The notes below the pieces were generated by a model. It searched no databases. It was not told the origin of the DNA and saw only the letters and a program-made list of their open reading frames with translations. Of a stretch of DNA of 64,000 bases, positions 23,478 to 36,800 are shown piece after piece; positions within the stretch are counted from its first letter, which is position 1, and every line of letters begins with the position of its first letter. Source of the stretch: Ashinkailepas kermadecensis (lineage: Eukaryota; Arthropoda; Thecostraca; Neolepadidae). The DNA lies in NCBI GenBank assembly GCA_034440615.1, contig JAOTOM010004356.1, forward strand, positions 191,501 through 255,500. The letters run 5' to 3'. Position numbers and translations under genes: made by a program.

Positions 23478-26200
23478 ATCAGGACTTTTCTACAAGAGTA
23501 GGCCCATGCCGGCACCCTGGCAAAATAAACTTTCTCGTCACTCTCACAATCACCCTCCCCCACCCCAGCTACAAATTACCTCGGGGGGAGTAAAGTAAAA
23601 CTAAAATCATTTACGCATCCAGAAGATGTCCTCCACCAAGCCCACGCCTTCAGCACCTAAAATGGCATACATACGTATAGGTGCACTTGCCGATATCATG
23701 CCCGATGTCATGCCCTACACATAGATGTGCTCTTGCCTTAGCTTTGCTTGCAAAAACACACTCGCGTTTAACGCGCAAATGACCTTCATGGTCCGGCAAT
23801 CCTCTAAATATCACTCTACCCATTGCCACGGTAGCTTCCCTAGCGTAGCAGCACGTTATGTAATTTTATAGATAATAAACATAAATATATAATATTTATA
23901 TATATAAACATAGTTTTCAACCGGTGGAGCTAGCTGAAGTCAGGACTGAACAATAGCAATCAGCAGCTGGGGTGTTGTTTTGCTACATATATAACGTGTG
24001 TGGTGATTGTGATCGATATCCGTGTTTTATCTGTGCGCGCGTCAAGTTAACCCATTACAGTGAATAATTGCTATGACAATAGCAAGAATGCCCTTTGTCG
24101 AACGTCGGTTTATATAACAATGCTGCAGATATGAAATCCCTGCCACGGTAGTTTGGCTGGTGTGGCAGCACGTGCACTTGTATCATTTTCAACCGGTGAA
24201 ATTGGCTGAAGGTCGATTGAGCGATGGATTTCGAAGACGCTTCGACGAAAGCTATTCCAGCCAACGCCATAGATACAAGGCAAAATCATCCGGTTATGCA
24301 CATCGGTCTGCGCAGGTTCGATTATCACGTCATGGGTTTTAGGTCGGTGGAGCCCAGGCGACATACAGGCAAGAGGTAGAATAAATACTGCCCGCACTCT
24401 GAGCGAGATAGACGATGTTCTTTTGATAATTATAGTCTGAATGATGCGTACTTACTTCCGTCCTGATTCATGCACGTTAATCGTATCCTAATTACGTGCC
24501 TATACGCTAATATATTGCCGTATAGTCGAACCTGAAGCAACATAGCTGCAAGACGTTATTTCACGCCTCGCCATGACCAAGCCGCGAGAGGACGTCGGAC
24601 TTCTTGGGTCGATTCTTTTCATCCATCGGCTACTGGGCTAACATGAAATGTCGAAAATGTTTGGGAGAGGGGGTGACGCTTCCCAATCATTTGTTCTGAC
24701 TAATGTCTATAAAACAGACATGATCCTTAGCGCAGCCAACTGTGGTGGTGGTGTGGGTTCGATTTTCTTCTGCTGCTTGGAGTTCACCAGTGTGTCGGGA
24801 TATTGCCGTTGAAATACCAGAGTCACTTATGATGCATCCGAAGACAACGGAAAGCATGTCGGACATCGGCACACCGTCCAGAGCAAACTTGAACTGAATC
24901 GACTAATTTGTTTCCACTACCTAATTGTGGGTTCATTTTGTCTCTACCGCGCTTGAAGTGCCGAACACTTGTTAAATGGTTCATCAATACCCGAACGTCA
25001 TGATATGGATGCGTAAGAGACAAATAGATGAATAATTCAAATTCAGGGAAAAAACCCAGCTTTTTCGTACCCACGGAAAGATCACCGGGTGTCAAATTAG
25101 ATCAGTGGACAGTGGATGACAATGGAACGGTGAAGGCACAATGATCAAATGGCAATACCATTATACTATATACTATATCTATTAGCCTATGACGCGCACA
25201 ATTTATTGCTTTAGATCACATTGTTAGGTCAGGATGCGATAATCTGCGATTTCATTAAAGTATAGTCCGCGGTTTTCGAATTGATGATGTCCTAGCTCTA
25301 CGACCTTGCTCGATCTGACAATTGCCTAAGACAAAAAGCTACGATAAAGAGACCACGGAGAGTACGCAAAATTGAAATGTGTTCCGTAGCGATTCTGAAG
25401 CTAGCCAGGTCAAACATTTGGGAGGAAAGCGGGTGTATCACACCCACCTCGTCCTCTTCAACTGACGGGAGATACTTGGCGAAGCAAAAGCGGAACTTTA
25501 AAAGTATATTGGAAAGCTTCGGCAATGCTAAAGTTGATGAAGGGAAAGATATCCCTATGAATGCCTCCGGATGCCTTTACAACTGCCGAGGTGACTCGCT
25601 GCAGGCTGCGGAGGTACCCCTACGACTGGTGAGTACATGCATGCTATGTTGTAGGGGTGAGTTTCCCTACAACGGCTGGGGTGCCCCTAAGAATTAGTGT
25701 AGGGCCAGTGCCACACGACCTCGGCTGCACCATGTAACAGCATTCGTAGCGTTCGACAATGGCATTCATCCCAGTGTTAAAACTATGGGATAACGATCTA
25801 CGACAGCAGAACCTACCACACCCTCAGCAATCAGCCTGGCCGGGCGGTCAGTTCAGCGGCAGTGTTGGCAACAGACCGTTCCGCCAGTGCACCAGCAGCG
25901 CCAGTCTGCAGTCACGCCGCAGACCCCACCGGGTCGGCAGTCAGACGGGAGCTGGCGCAGAGACGGTGTGACCCGCCAGAACAGCAGACCAGAGCGGGGT
26001 GCCGACCAGTTGGACAGCCAAACGTAGTCGCAAATAGATTGTCACGCCGAGGGCGCAACGCGGGTGAGAATCTGCACCAATAGAAGGTTTATAGTGTGGT
26101 ATGAATTAGACTGAAAGGAAGCTCCTAAGCTGGATAATATACATATCATTTAGGTTCAGTACGGAAGCTTTCATACAACAACTTATGGACACCTATATAT
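23478..26200. other. No gene seen
   Basis: Mixed-composition sequence. The 106-residue frame at 25377-25697 lacks recognisable features and good splice framing. Confidence 0.35.
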
Positions 26201-26201
26201 A

Positions 26202-26203
<2 letters not shown>

Positions 26204-26246
<43 letters not shown>
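26204..26246. repeat. (TA)n microsatellite
   Basis: Uninterrupted TA dinucleotides. Confidence 0.97.
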
Positions 26247-26247
<1 letters not shown>

Positions 26248-26954
26248 GGGTCAACGGGAGTCAACTGGAAAGGATGTCTACTTTCTAGCCGAAGTAATCC
26301 CATGGCTCCCACACAAATGCCAAGGACTGCCCAGACGCTACCCCGCTGCTCCGCTTGCTGAGGCAGGTAAAATCTTTCGAAGCTGGTTAGATTCGTATTA
26401 CAGTCACGGTCTAGTGGACCCGTGTCGGGCGGAATCGACCACCGCATCCGGATGATTGGACCAGGGAACTCGCTGCTTCAATCGCGATGCACGTCACACG
26501 GCACAGGAACCACGCAGAGAAGGTGGAGAAATCCACTGCAGGGATGACCGATCGAAAACCAGAGACTAGGTACGAACGAGAATGGCGCGACAGCCTACAT
26601 ATCGATTGTGGAACTAGACGGACCTTGGATGATAAGCGTTAGATATAAAGGCAAGCCTGGTTATCGACACACTTCCGTCCACATTTGTAATTACATCATA
26701 CAATGATCAGATTAATTACAGGCAGGTTTTTCGCGTTACCGACGCATGTACCGGGAAGCCTGAATGTGCAGTTGGTATCTTAGTTTAATAAAATTAATGT
26801 CTAGGGAATGAAAGACCTAAAGCTTAATCGCGTGTTCATAGTCACACGCTGGATTCTCCGCAATGTTTCCCAAAAATATGCCGCTCAAATAAAACTCATC
26901 CAGTCATTACGTCGCTTCCTGTGTATTCAGACATATGTGGATATTGGCTACCAA

Positions 26955-29474
26955 TCAATGACCATATCCCGAACCGTAACCGCCATGTCCACCATACGAG
27001 CTGCCATATCCACCGTAACCTTGGTAGCCACCATATCCACCCCCGTAAGGGCTTCCTTGTCCACCGTAACCGCCGTAGCTGCCGTAACCACCGTATGGGC
27101 TTCCGTAGCCTCCGTATGGGCTTCCATAGCCGCCGGAGGAGATACCGCCACCGTAACCGCCCCCGTAGCCGCTTCCATATCCGCTTCCATATCCGCTTCC
27201 ATATCCGCTTCCGTAACCACCGTGACCGCCCCCGTAGCCACTTCCGTAACCACCGTGGCCGCCTCCGTAGCCGCCTCCGTAACCTCCGTAGCCGCCTCCG
27301 TAACCACCATGGCCGCCGCCATACCCTGGAAATGCGCCGGCATTGGAGTACAAGCACACCAAATTACGTACAACTGTTCCGAACGAGCGACCAAACCAAG
27401 TCTACTGCCGACTGGAGGAAATCCTGCGAAAAAAACTACGTATCGTTTTCTCACAACTACTGCCGGGTAGCATCTCAAATTTAAGTGCCCAGTATGTATG
27501 TCTAGACCTAGAAATACTTGGTGCACAGCACAAACAAGAACCAGCCCGACCGCAACGTAAGACGCCAGACGCAATGTTAATGCAGACATCGGGGGATCTC
27601 TGGCAAAGAAAGGGTTCTTTGCCATTTATAAACTATGAAATATGCGCCCGCGACAAGCGCGCCCAGATGCTCAATAGTGTGAGCGAAGAAAGTGCGTTTA
27701 TGAAAGTTAGCTTGCCTTCAGACGTCAATTTCATTGCCACTGCGATATATGCCGCATATTGTTACATTGCGCATTGTCTTCTGGAACTATTTTTCACCAT
27801 AGACTGTGGGCCGCCGCCGATCGCCATTCATGGATATGGCGAGGTGCGGAACCACTCCATTGACGTTAATGGGCCCCGACGCCAAAGTTAGGCATATTTT
27901 CATATTTGAAACGATAGGCGATGTGCCAGACATGATTTTCGCCACCATTTGAGTTGAGGCAGACAGGTTCTCGATATTGTTTAAGAATATTACACTTATG
28001 GGTGTTGAATGGAAAGAATGCATCTGCAACAGTTAATTTCTCCACCATTTTCGCGTGGCAGAGGCGATGTTTCTTAGTATTGATCAAGGCTGGAACTTTT
28101 TTTGTAGTGTCGCCGCTCGGCGGCCCTACGGATCCCCTGGGCAGCTACTGTCTGCGCTCGACGTGCATGGAGCCATGCCAGAACCTCAAATGCCGAAAGT
28201 TTCATGTCAAGGTGAAAAATAACGGTTAGATACCTATAAAAGTAGTCTAGTATGGCATAAGGCAGCTGATTTTATGCCAGTCTACGAGACCATTGTAAAT
28301 TAATTCGCTATGTAGAACATCTGATATACAATTTAAAGGAATACAATGATAATTTGACTGAAATCCTGGAATTGAGTAAATATGACTGGGTTAAACCTTC
28401 ATGGAAGTTATTAAAGATGATATAAAAATGTAGCACGTTCGATTTTAGTTTAGTTAAGAACATTGGAAATAGACAGCACATCACGCAGAAGACGCATGAC
28501 GCGTTTTTATTAAAAGATGTGTGGCCAAATGCTCCCATTTCACTTTAAAGGCAAAGTGACCAAACTTCACGCCATAAAAGAGCTTGCCAATATGGTTCAA
28601 GTTTGACCATTTTAAATTACATACACCTCTAGAAACTAAAATATATCATTAATGATAGCAAGCCTGCCCTGGTGGCGTTCATTCACAAATCCACCACTAG
28701 AGCGGCGCCACCGGCATTATGTGCCCTCACGATGCCTAACTACTCGTTTGCAAAGCTCCATATATGCAAAGAATGCTTAACGTGGGTTGGTACATGGGAA
28801 GTTCTCAATTAAAACTCAATACTGTTCACATCAAAGCAAGGAACTGGGCAAAACAGCGGCTCCGCCAACAATTGTGTTTCACTAGGCTTGCCAAAATTAT
28901 GCATATAGACGACGTGCAAGTTTAACTATAGGCCTGTGGACGGTACCAAATGCATAACCAAGAAGTTCAGTATGTTCAACCAGGACGTAGTTCACAAGAC
29001 TTGAGGAAAGCAAAACGTTTCTAGAATGCAAATGGCGAGCTAGTCTGAGGCCCGGACGATCTGATCAATCTGGATCAGACGATCTGAACAAATATGAGGG
29101 GGGCAAACACTGGAGAGAACAAATTAGGCCTTTCCCAAACCTGGGAAGACTCGTCTTCTGTCGAATCGGCCAACGCCACACTCGCGGTTACGCCCAAAAG
29201 TGGCCCAAACCCAGTCCTCGCCCCCAAAGCGCCCAACCCGCCCCATCCCCGAAGGGTACGCGACAGGCCCGAAAGAGCAAACAACCGAAGCACACTCGCG
29301 GATGAAGATCGAAACAAATTAAATCGCGAGAAAAACAGCTCGCCCGCAGAAGTGTGCCACTATGCGCAAAACTGAAAGACCGTGAGCGACACCTACCAGT
29401 TCCTTTGCCGTATTCGGAGGCGTCGGCGCAGACCGCGGCCGCGGCAACGAGCAGAACGAGCAGCTTCATGGCGA
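26955..29474 (-). CDS. Gene A: glycine-rich secreted (cuticle/matrix-type) protein, two coding exons
   Basis: Exon 2 (27325 down to 26955, stop TGA at 26957-26955) encodes almost only Gly, Tyr, Ser and His in GYGGGHGG, YGSG and SPYGGYG units. Exon 1 (29469 down to 29397) encodes MKLLVLLVAAAAVCADASEY, a textbook secretory signal, followed by GKGT. Its donor G|GTAGGT is phase 1 and joins the acceptor TTTCCAG|GG at 27326/27325 in frame, giving 147 residues. The codon across the junction is GGG (Gly), so the product runs GKGTGYGGG without a break in character. An acceptor-like CAG sits 5 bases before the ATG, with CTAAC at 29498-29494, so the 5' UTR is probably spliced. The protein is likely structural and extracellular. 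It lies head-to-head with gene B. The main uncertainty is which first exon is used. Confidence 0.72.
27508..27589 (-). CDS. Possible alternative first exon of gene A
   Basis: The frame from ATG 27589 reads MSALTLRLASYVAVGLVLVC, then AVHQVFL, which is hydrophobic enough for a signal peptide. It ends in a GT at 27507 in phase 1, which would also join exon 2 at 27325 as L-G-Y-G-G. TATAAATGG lies at 27630-27622, which would put the start site within about 10 bases of this ATG. The donor (CTAG|GTCTAG) is weaker than that of the distal exon. It could also be chance. Confidence 0.3.
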
Positions 29475-30747
29475 CTGCAATGCGTGCAAGAAGGTTAGCG
29501 CCAAACCGGCCACCACGGAGACAGCGACCGGAGGAACAATTCGGGCGTCACGCGTTCGGCAACAATCTTAAAAATAGAACGCAAAAGCAAAGGTGAAAGG
29601 TAAAATGTGAAGCAAAAAAAAAGTTTAAAAAAAAGGTAAAAAGCGAAAAGTATTAAATGTTTTCGCCCGCCGTGTCCGGAACCGAGACGGGACTTGATGC
29701 TGCTACTCCGCATTCTAAGGTGATCAGACGGTGGAGAAAGGCGTTTTAATGCCATGACTTGAGCATCGTTAAGGCGGATGCCACTACGACCTCCAGTTAG
29801 CAAATTGCCCGAAAAAAGGACTTCGAGCGAGGTTATATTTAAGAATGTACAGGCTAAAAACCTAACCCGACCAGACTCATTTCCTTTGCGGGGGCAAAAG
29901 GAGCAAAACATCCCGTGGACACCTTAAGCCGCAACAGCTGGTTTTTATATTCGCCACTGGATCATGGATATTCGAATCGTCAAAAAGGCAATCATGTAAA
30001 TTGGGTATTGGTACACGAGGCGAGTGGAAATAGATATCTGCAGACCGTTGCAGATTACAGATAAATGGCAGTAGTTTGACAAGACCACTCGAAACGGTCC
30101 AAAGTTCCCTCAAACCACAGTTTAATTGGAGTAACTTCACTGGCACCGCACAGACCCCGAACTAAAAACAATTCAAGTAAAGCATTCCGTGCAGGTAGTT
30201 TCGTGGCGCAAAACCAGACATATTTGTATTGGCTGCAAGCGTTCACCAGAAGTCACAACACAGCCAAGAAGGCCACGCACCAATTGCACGAAACAGCTAA
30301 ACATGCAACGAACAACCCAATCTGCACGACCCCAGATGGACTCGACCTAACACATTCAAGCCACTCACCAGCTTCGGCGTGTTACGGGACGGAGACAAAC
30401 CGAGGGCGACCGCAGACGTCGAGATCCACCGGTTTGTGACCCAGCGACCTCGGCCAGGCCGGTCGACGACCGAAACTGTGCGCCTGGCCGGTAGGCTGTG
30501 CCGGTCGCCACACGGCCGTCGCTGATTGGTTGGATCGCTCGCCTGCTCGCAGGGCGCCGCGGTCACGTTCGCACTCCGAGAGGTAGCGCGCTACTCAAAA
30601 CAAATCAAGACGCTTGACTGGCAATTAATAATTCGGTCTTGATTGATTTCCATCATTTTTCGTATACACAAAAATAATGTATTACCTTGGACAATACCAG
30701 GCTCATTTCTGGAGACAAAACATCAGTGACTTGGCGTCGAACGACTT
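29475..30747. promoter_or_regulatory. Shared intergenic region between divergent genes A and B
   Basis: About 1.4 kb separates the first coding exons of the two head-to-head genes. No convincing open frame lies inside. A TATA-like run on the minus strand (ctatttttaag, about 29573-29563) is a candidate for gene A. A TCAGTG initiator-like site at 30724 is a candidate for gene B. No functional proof. Confidence 0.35.
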
Positions 30748-30774
30748 GGTCACGTGAGGTCATCACACGTGACC
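30748..30774. promoter_or_regulatory. Palindrome with two CACGTG boxes and AGGTCA, upstream of gene B
   Basis: 9-bp arms GGTCACGTG and CACGTGACC flank AGGTCATCA. Each arm holds a CACGTG E-box, 15 bp apart start to start. The spacer begins with AGGTCA, a nuclear-receptor half-site, and the right arm ends in TGACC. The site is 100 bp upstream of the putative gene B ATG, where a promoter-proximal control element is expected. Confidence 0.5.
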
Positions 30775-30874
30775 TCGACACAGCCGGTGCTCAGAGGTCG
30801 GGAGTGTCGAGCGGCGCTGGACGGTGGCGGTGGTCCGTTGGTTTCCGTCGCGCTCCGAGGCAGGCGTGGTCGAC

Positions 30875-33800
30875 ATGAACGGTAGGTTGGCGCATGGGGC
30901 GGCATCGACGGGCATTCGGTCGTTACCATTGCGAGCATTCCTGATCGTGACCAGCATGTCTATGGAGTGTCACGAAACGAGTTTTGACGACTGCTTGTGT
31001 TTCCTAGTTGTCGCTTCTTTGACCCGGAGAGCATCCCGCGTGTTCGCCGCACCGCTCGGGGCACGGACAGGGTGTCTGTGTCTGAACACCACAAGTGGGC
31101 ATAGGCAGTACGCCGTGGCAATGGGAAGGCCGAAATCGATTCGGGGCCCACCAACAGACATCTATGATGAAATCGAGTTAGTGGTATAGGCCGGTATATC
31201 GGATAATCGTAACGCTTCTCATATAATGTATTTCTCGAGAATTTGTTGCCGGGGAAGTTTACTGGTTTGCGGCTCTGCGCCTGCCGGCCGCCGTCTTGGT
31301 TGTTTGCAGACGTTTTGCGTGTGCCACTTGCACCAGCGCCTGATGCGTGATCCTAGTGGGACTGCTAATGTGTTTGCTGAATGCTGGACATTTATGAAGC
31401 GGTGCCATAGATTGTTCCATGCCGTGGCGATAGCGAAATAATTGCATGTAATATTTCCTCTGTTTAAACTAGTTATATTTGATAGCTTCGCCGGGTCGGT
31501 GGAGGGAGGCGGTGGGGGTAGGGTGGTTCCTCGAGACATGTTTTTCTCCGGGATGGCGGCTGAACATTATTGACCGACTGAACGACTGCACATAATTGAC
31601 ATTGACACAGCCGAAAATTGAACTAAGTTTTGATAAACCTGGGATGTGTTTTGTTTCCCAATGACCACTCCTGTCTCATGAATAGTTTAGAAGCTGGTGT
31701 CTGACCTTGCCCCAATTCTTGCCTTAATTATAAGCCTAGTTCAGACTCCATCTGACCTTGTCCTGTATTGGCATTTTTACTACCATATAAATAATCCTTA
31801 ATCCACCATTTTTTTAACATTGTCAACAGAAAAAAAGTTGCTTTCCCTTCTTAACCGTCACCGGACAATTACGCTCAAGTACGTATATCGACATAATATG
31901 GCGCCTTATTTTCAATGCGCATGTCTGATATGCTTTGGACTCCATAACCAGAGCTTTCGAACTGTTTGATTTCATCCTAGCCTACGTAGATGGAAAGTTG
32001 GGTGGGTTTGGGAGCCTTCGAGAGCACCCCTGACCAGCGAAGGTGGATTTGCCGGTCGGCCCGTAGTGTTAATGTAGGCCACACCTAATTTAACAAGCTA
32101 TTGTGGCGTGTATGTCGTCTGGTAGCTTTTGTACTAGGATATTTGCTTTTCCACCTGGAAAGTCCACAAAGCCGAAAGGCTGCTCTGCCGGCAGTCATAT
32201 TTCAATTTTCATCGTGGTAGCATCTGGGTAGCCTCGGCAAGAACTCTTGGGCGCGTTTGGAATTCTCTGAATGGGAGCCAAGCGCCGGCGTGGTAAAAGC
32301 AAGCCCAATTCATACGAAAGGCCAGTGCCTCTCGTTCGGCGAGATATGACTGAGTGAGGTGCCCTCTACACCAGTGAATGTGGCCAAATCCCAGCTTTTC
32401 GAGCCCCCATCCTCTTCAAGTGATTAAGCAATGTGAAATGACATGACATGACTGGGGGAGGGGGCTGTCTGTGGGGTAGGGATCGTGGGGAGGCAGGCCC
32501 CCTCCCTTAGCTGGCGTACCATGAGCCTTGGGTGCGTGATTGTGTTGTAGTAGCTTTGTATCCGTTCTACGAACCTCTCCTGCCAAGCCCAAGTCGGAGA
32601 TGCGCATTGAAAAGTCATGATTTTTTTACATATCTAAGCTGGTCTTTGTTGACCTGTGACCGGTGTCTTCAATGTTGAGCATTATTGAATGAGAGGTTCG
32701 GAGGACAAAATCAACCTTTTGTATATCAGCCCAGCCTGCTGATGCGCGTGACCAGCGAGCCTGCGGCGACCAGCGAGCCTGCGGCGACCAGCGAGCCTGC
32801 GGCGACCAGCGAGCCTGCGGCGACCAGTCCTGCAATCCAACAGGCTGCAGCGCACGAGGCCTCGTGTCTACTCGCGTCTCCTCGGTGTCGCGTATCCTGA
32901 ACATCCATCTATTACCCGCGTGACCTGTCACCCGTGACCTGTCACCCGTGACCTGTCACCCGTGACCTGTCACCCGTGACCTGTCACCCGTGACCTGTCA
33001 CCCGTGACCTGTCACCCGTGACCTGTCACCCGTGACCTGTCACCCGTGACCTGTCACCCGTGACCTGTCACCCGTGACCTGTCACCCGTGACCTGTCACC
33101 CGTGACCTGTCACCCGTGACCTGTCACCCGTGACCTGTCACCCGTGACCTGTCACCCGTGACCTGTCACCCGTGACCTGTCACCCGTGACCTGTCACCCG
33201 TGACCTGTCACCCGTGACCTGTCACCCGTGACCTGTCACCCGTGACCTGTCACCCGTGACCTGTCACCCGTGACCTGTCACCCGTGACCTGTCACCCGTG
33301 ACCTGTCACCCGTGACCTGTCACCCGTGACCTGTCACCCGTGACCTGTCACCCGTGACCTGTCACCCGTGACCTGTCACTCGTGACCTGTCACTCGTGAC
33401 CTGTCACTCGTCACTCGTCACTCGTCACTCGTCACTCGTCACTCGTCACTCGTCACTCGTCACTCGTCACTCGTCACCCGTGACCTGTCACTCGTCACCC
33501 GTGACCTGTTTCAGCCGTCCGGGTCCGTGCGCTGGTGCTGCTGGCGTGTCTGTCGTGCGGCGCGGCGCTCCTGCAGCCCCCGCCCCCGGCACTGATGTCG
33601 CCCGGAGCCTGGCCGAGTGGCAGGTCCGCCGCCAGCTTCCTCTCGTCTGGCGACTCGTCACTGGGGCACACGCCTTCGCCGTCGCTTAGCAACCCGCCGC
33701 CGGCAGCGGCGTCCGGCGATGTGCAGCCCAAGGTCAGGCACTCTGCTCCGGGGAGGGGATGCACTACTCCTCCGGAGAGTCGATGTTGGGAACTTCCCCG

Positions 33801-36800
33801 GAGGATGGATTTTGGAAACCTCTCCGGAGGGTAGATCTTGGGGACTTGCCCGGGGGGCGGGGGTCGATGTTGGGAGCCTTCCCAGAGGGTAGATGTTGGA
33901 AGCCTCCCCGGAGGGTAGATAATGGGAAGTTCCCCTCAGGGTAGATGTTGGAAGCCCTCTCGGAGGGTAGATGTTGGAAGCTTCCTCGGAGGGTAGGCAT
34001 GTCGTGGATTCTCCGGAGGGTGGATGCTTGGAGCACGAGACTTGATCTGGCGGGGACTCTATTTGCCGTAGGGTGGATTTTTGCCGAGCTTGAGTCCGAT
34101 AGCGTTCCGCCACCAACGCTGTTTGGTGGCCACAAGTGGGGGCGTCGTCCGGTGTACTGGTGGTATAATCGCATGCCACCAAATTCATCGTATCGTTGGG
34201 TCGTAGGCTGTGGAGCACTTTTCTACGATAAATGTGTGGTCTAGTCGAGGGGTAATCCAGCAGTCGTAGGAGCACTAACATTTTTGATTCACGACTAATA
34301 CTCTTGGAGCATACCAAACCCTTCGCCGCACATCTAGCCGGCTGTGTTGCGGCATTTGTGCTGTCCCCTGTCCCCTGTCCCCCTACCCCCTCTCCCCTCC
34401 AACCATCTGATGCCACTCTCGCCGACAGGACTGTCCGTACGGCACGGTTTGTGTCGAGGAGCACAAGTGCCCGCCCTACGGCCGGGTTGACCCGCAGTCG
34501 CACCGACCGGAGACTCCCCTGCACCAGTTCGCCACGCCTGTCGATCACGACTCTCCCAGCATCAAACAGTGAGTCGACTTGTTGCCGCTCGGCGGCAGGG
34601 GCGGACACAGGCGCGAACTGGGGTCTCGTTCCCATGTAAAGGTGCCATTTCGGCCTGGAAAGACGCCCCTTCGGGAAGGTTCCGTGCACATCGCCATCCC
34701 GCGTGCGAAATTTGTCTTCAACCGAATTCTCTACTCGAAACTTCCTGGATCCGCCCCTGCTCGGCGGCCGCCCAGAGTACCGCGTGACGTCACAAGGCCT
34801 GGGTCCGCGCACTGATGCGCTCTTGTCACGGGAAGTCCGTGGCCTCGGGCACGTGTCTACCTTCGCGCAGGCGCGGCTCTTCCAGGAGTTTGGACGTGCG
34901 CGGGATGCCCCACCCGCTTGGGTGCTATGTTATTTATGCAAGACGGCGAGTGTTTTCCGTATGCAGAGTTTTCCAGGTCCAACGTAAATGAACTCGGGCA
35001 ATTCGTCGAAGCTGCACCATGGCTGCACAATGCACTAGTGTAAACGCCGTCCAGGGTGAGCGCATGTCTGCCGTGTCTGCCCTTGGATCCGCCCCTGCGC
35101 GGTTCTTTTTCCTTTACGGCGGAAAGTAATCTACCACGAGCGTGCTGCACACTACCGTACTGGCTGCTACCGCACCCGCCAAGACCGCTCACCACAGGCG
35201 GTATTTTCCCAGGTTCGGTTTTCCTCGCATCGTCAATACCGCCGGATTCGGATCCCACGGCCTCGGATCTTCCGGGCGGGGCTGCGGCTACGGCTTGGTG
35301 TGCTGCAAGAAAGACTTTGTGCCGTCCCACGGCGGCCCGGCTCAGTGTTTCGGAGCTCCCTTCCCGCCGCGTCACCCGCGCCCCCCGCACCACCAGGCCG
35401 CCTATGGTGGGGACCCTTGGTACGGTCCGCAGTCGACACGCATCCCTTATTCTGGATATCCAGCCCACGGATCTGGCTATGGGCTAGGCTATGGCTCTAG
35501 CCACGGCACCGGCTATGGTTCCGGATACGGCTACGGATCTGGCTATGGGCAAGGCTATGGTTTGGCATATGGGTCCAGTTACAACTTGGGCTATGGATCT
35601 GGTTATGGTTTGGGCTATGGCTCTGGGTACGGCTCGGGCCATGGCTCGGGCCATGGCTCTGGGTATGGCTCGGGCCATGGCTCGGGCCATGGCTCTGGGT
35701 ACGGCTCTGGGTACGGCTCTGGGTACGGCTCTGGGTACGGCTCTGGGTACGGCTCTGGGTACGGCTCTGGGTACGGCTCTGGGTACGGCTCTGGGTACGG
35801 CTCTGGGTACGGCTCTGGGTACGGCTCTGGGTACGGCTCTGGGTACGGCTCTGGGTACGGCTCTGGGTACGGCTCTGGGTACGGCTCTGGGCATGGCTCT
35901 GGCTCATATGGATCTGATTCGTATGGCTCTGGCTCTGGCTCGTATGGCTCTGGCTCGTATGGCTCTGGCTCGTATGGCTCTGGCTCGTATGGCTCTGGCT
36001 CGTATGGCTCTGGCTCGTATGGCTCTGGCTCGTATGGCTCTGGCTCGTATGGCTCTGGCTCGTATGGATCTGATTCGCATGGATCTGATTCGCATGGATC
36101 TGATTCGCATGGATCTGATTCGTATGGATCTGATTCGTATGGATCTGGCTCGTATGGATCTGGCTCGTATGGATCTGGCTCGAATGGCTCTGGTTCGTAT
36201 GGATCTGATTCGCATGGCTCTGGCTCTTATGGCTCTAGCTATGGCTCGCATGGCTCTGGCTATGGCTCGCATGGCTCTGGTCACGGCTCTGGTTATGGCT
36301 CGCATGGCTCTGGTCACGGCTCTGGTTATGGCTCTTATGGCTCTGGTCTCGGCTCTGGTTATGGCTCTTATGGGTCTGGTCTCGGCTCTGGTTATGGCTC
36401 TTATGGGTCTGGTCACAGCTCTGGTTATGGCTCTGGCTCTGGCTATGGCTCGTATGGCTCGTATGGCTCGTATGGCTCTGATCAATATCCCGGGTATGGC
36501 CCTAGTTATGGATCTGTGTATGGCCCTAGTCACTACCCTGGCTACGGATCTGGCTACGGATCTGGCCACGGATCTGGCCACGGATCTGGCAACGGCTACG
36601 GCTCGGGTGGATATGGCTCTAGCTCCGGCTACGGCTCTGGTTATCCGTTCCACCCACCTCAATTCTCCGCCCCTCATCCGTACCAGTCGTCTGCCGACGC
36701 GCCACCGTCGTTCACCCCTGGTCAGTCTGCCTCCTCGTCCGCGACTGGTCCTCTCCCCGAAGGTCAGAATTCCGCCCAAGGGTCCGCGCCACGCACAGAC

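Noticed and set aside
26948..27625. 225-residue minus-strand frame through gene A exon 2 and other frames there
   Set aside because: It reads the glycine-rich exon in another frame (EAATEVTEAAT...), whereas the GYGG frame has normal composition and a matching signal-peptide exon.
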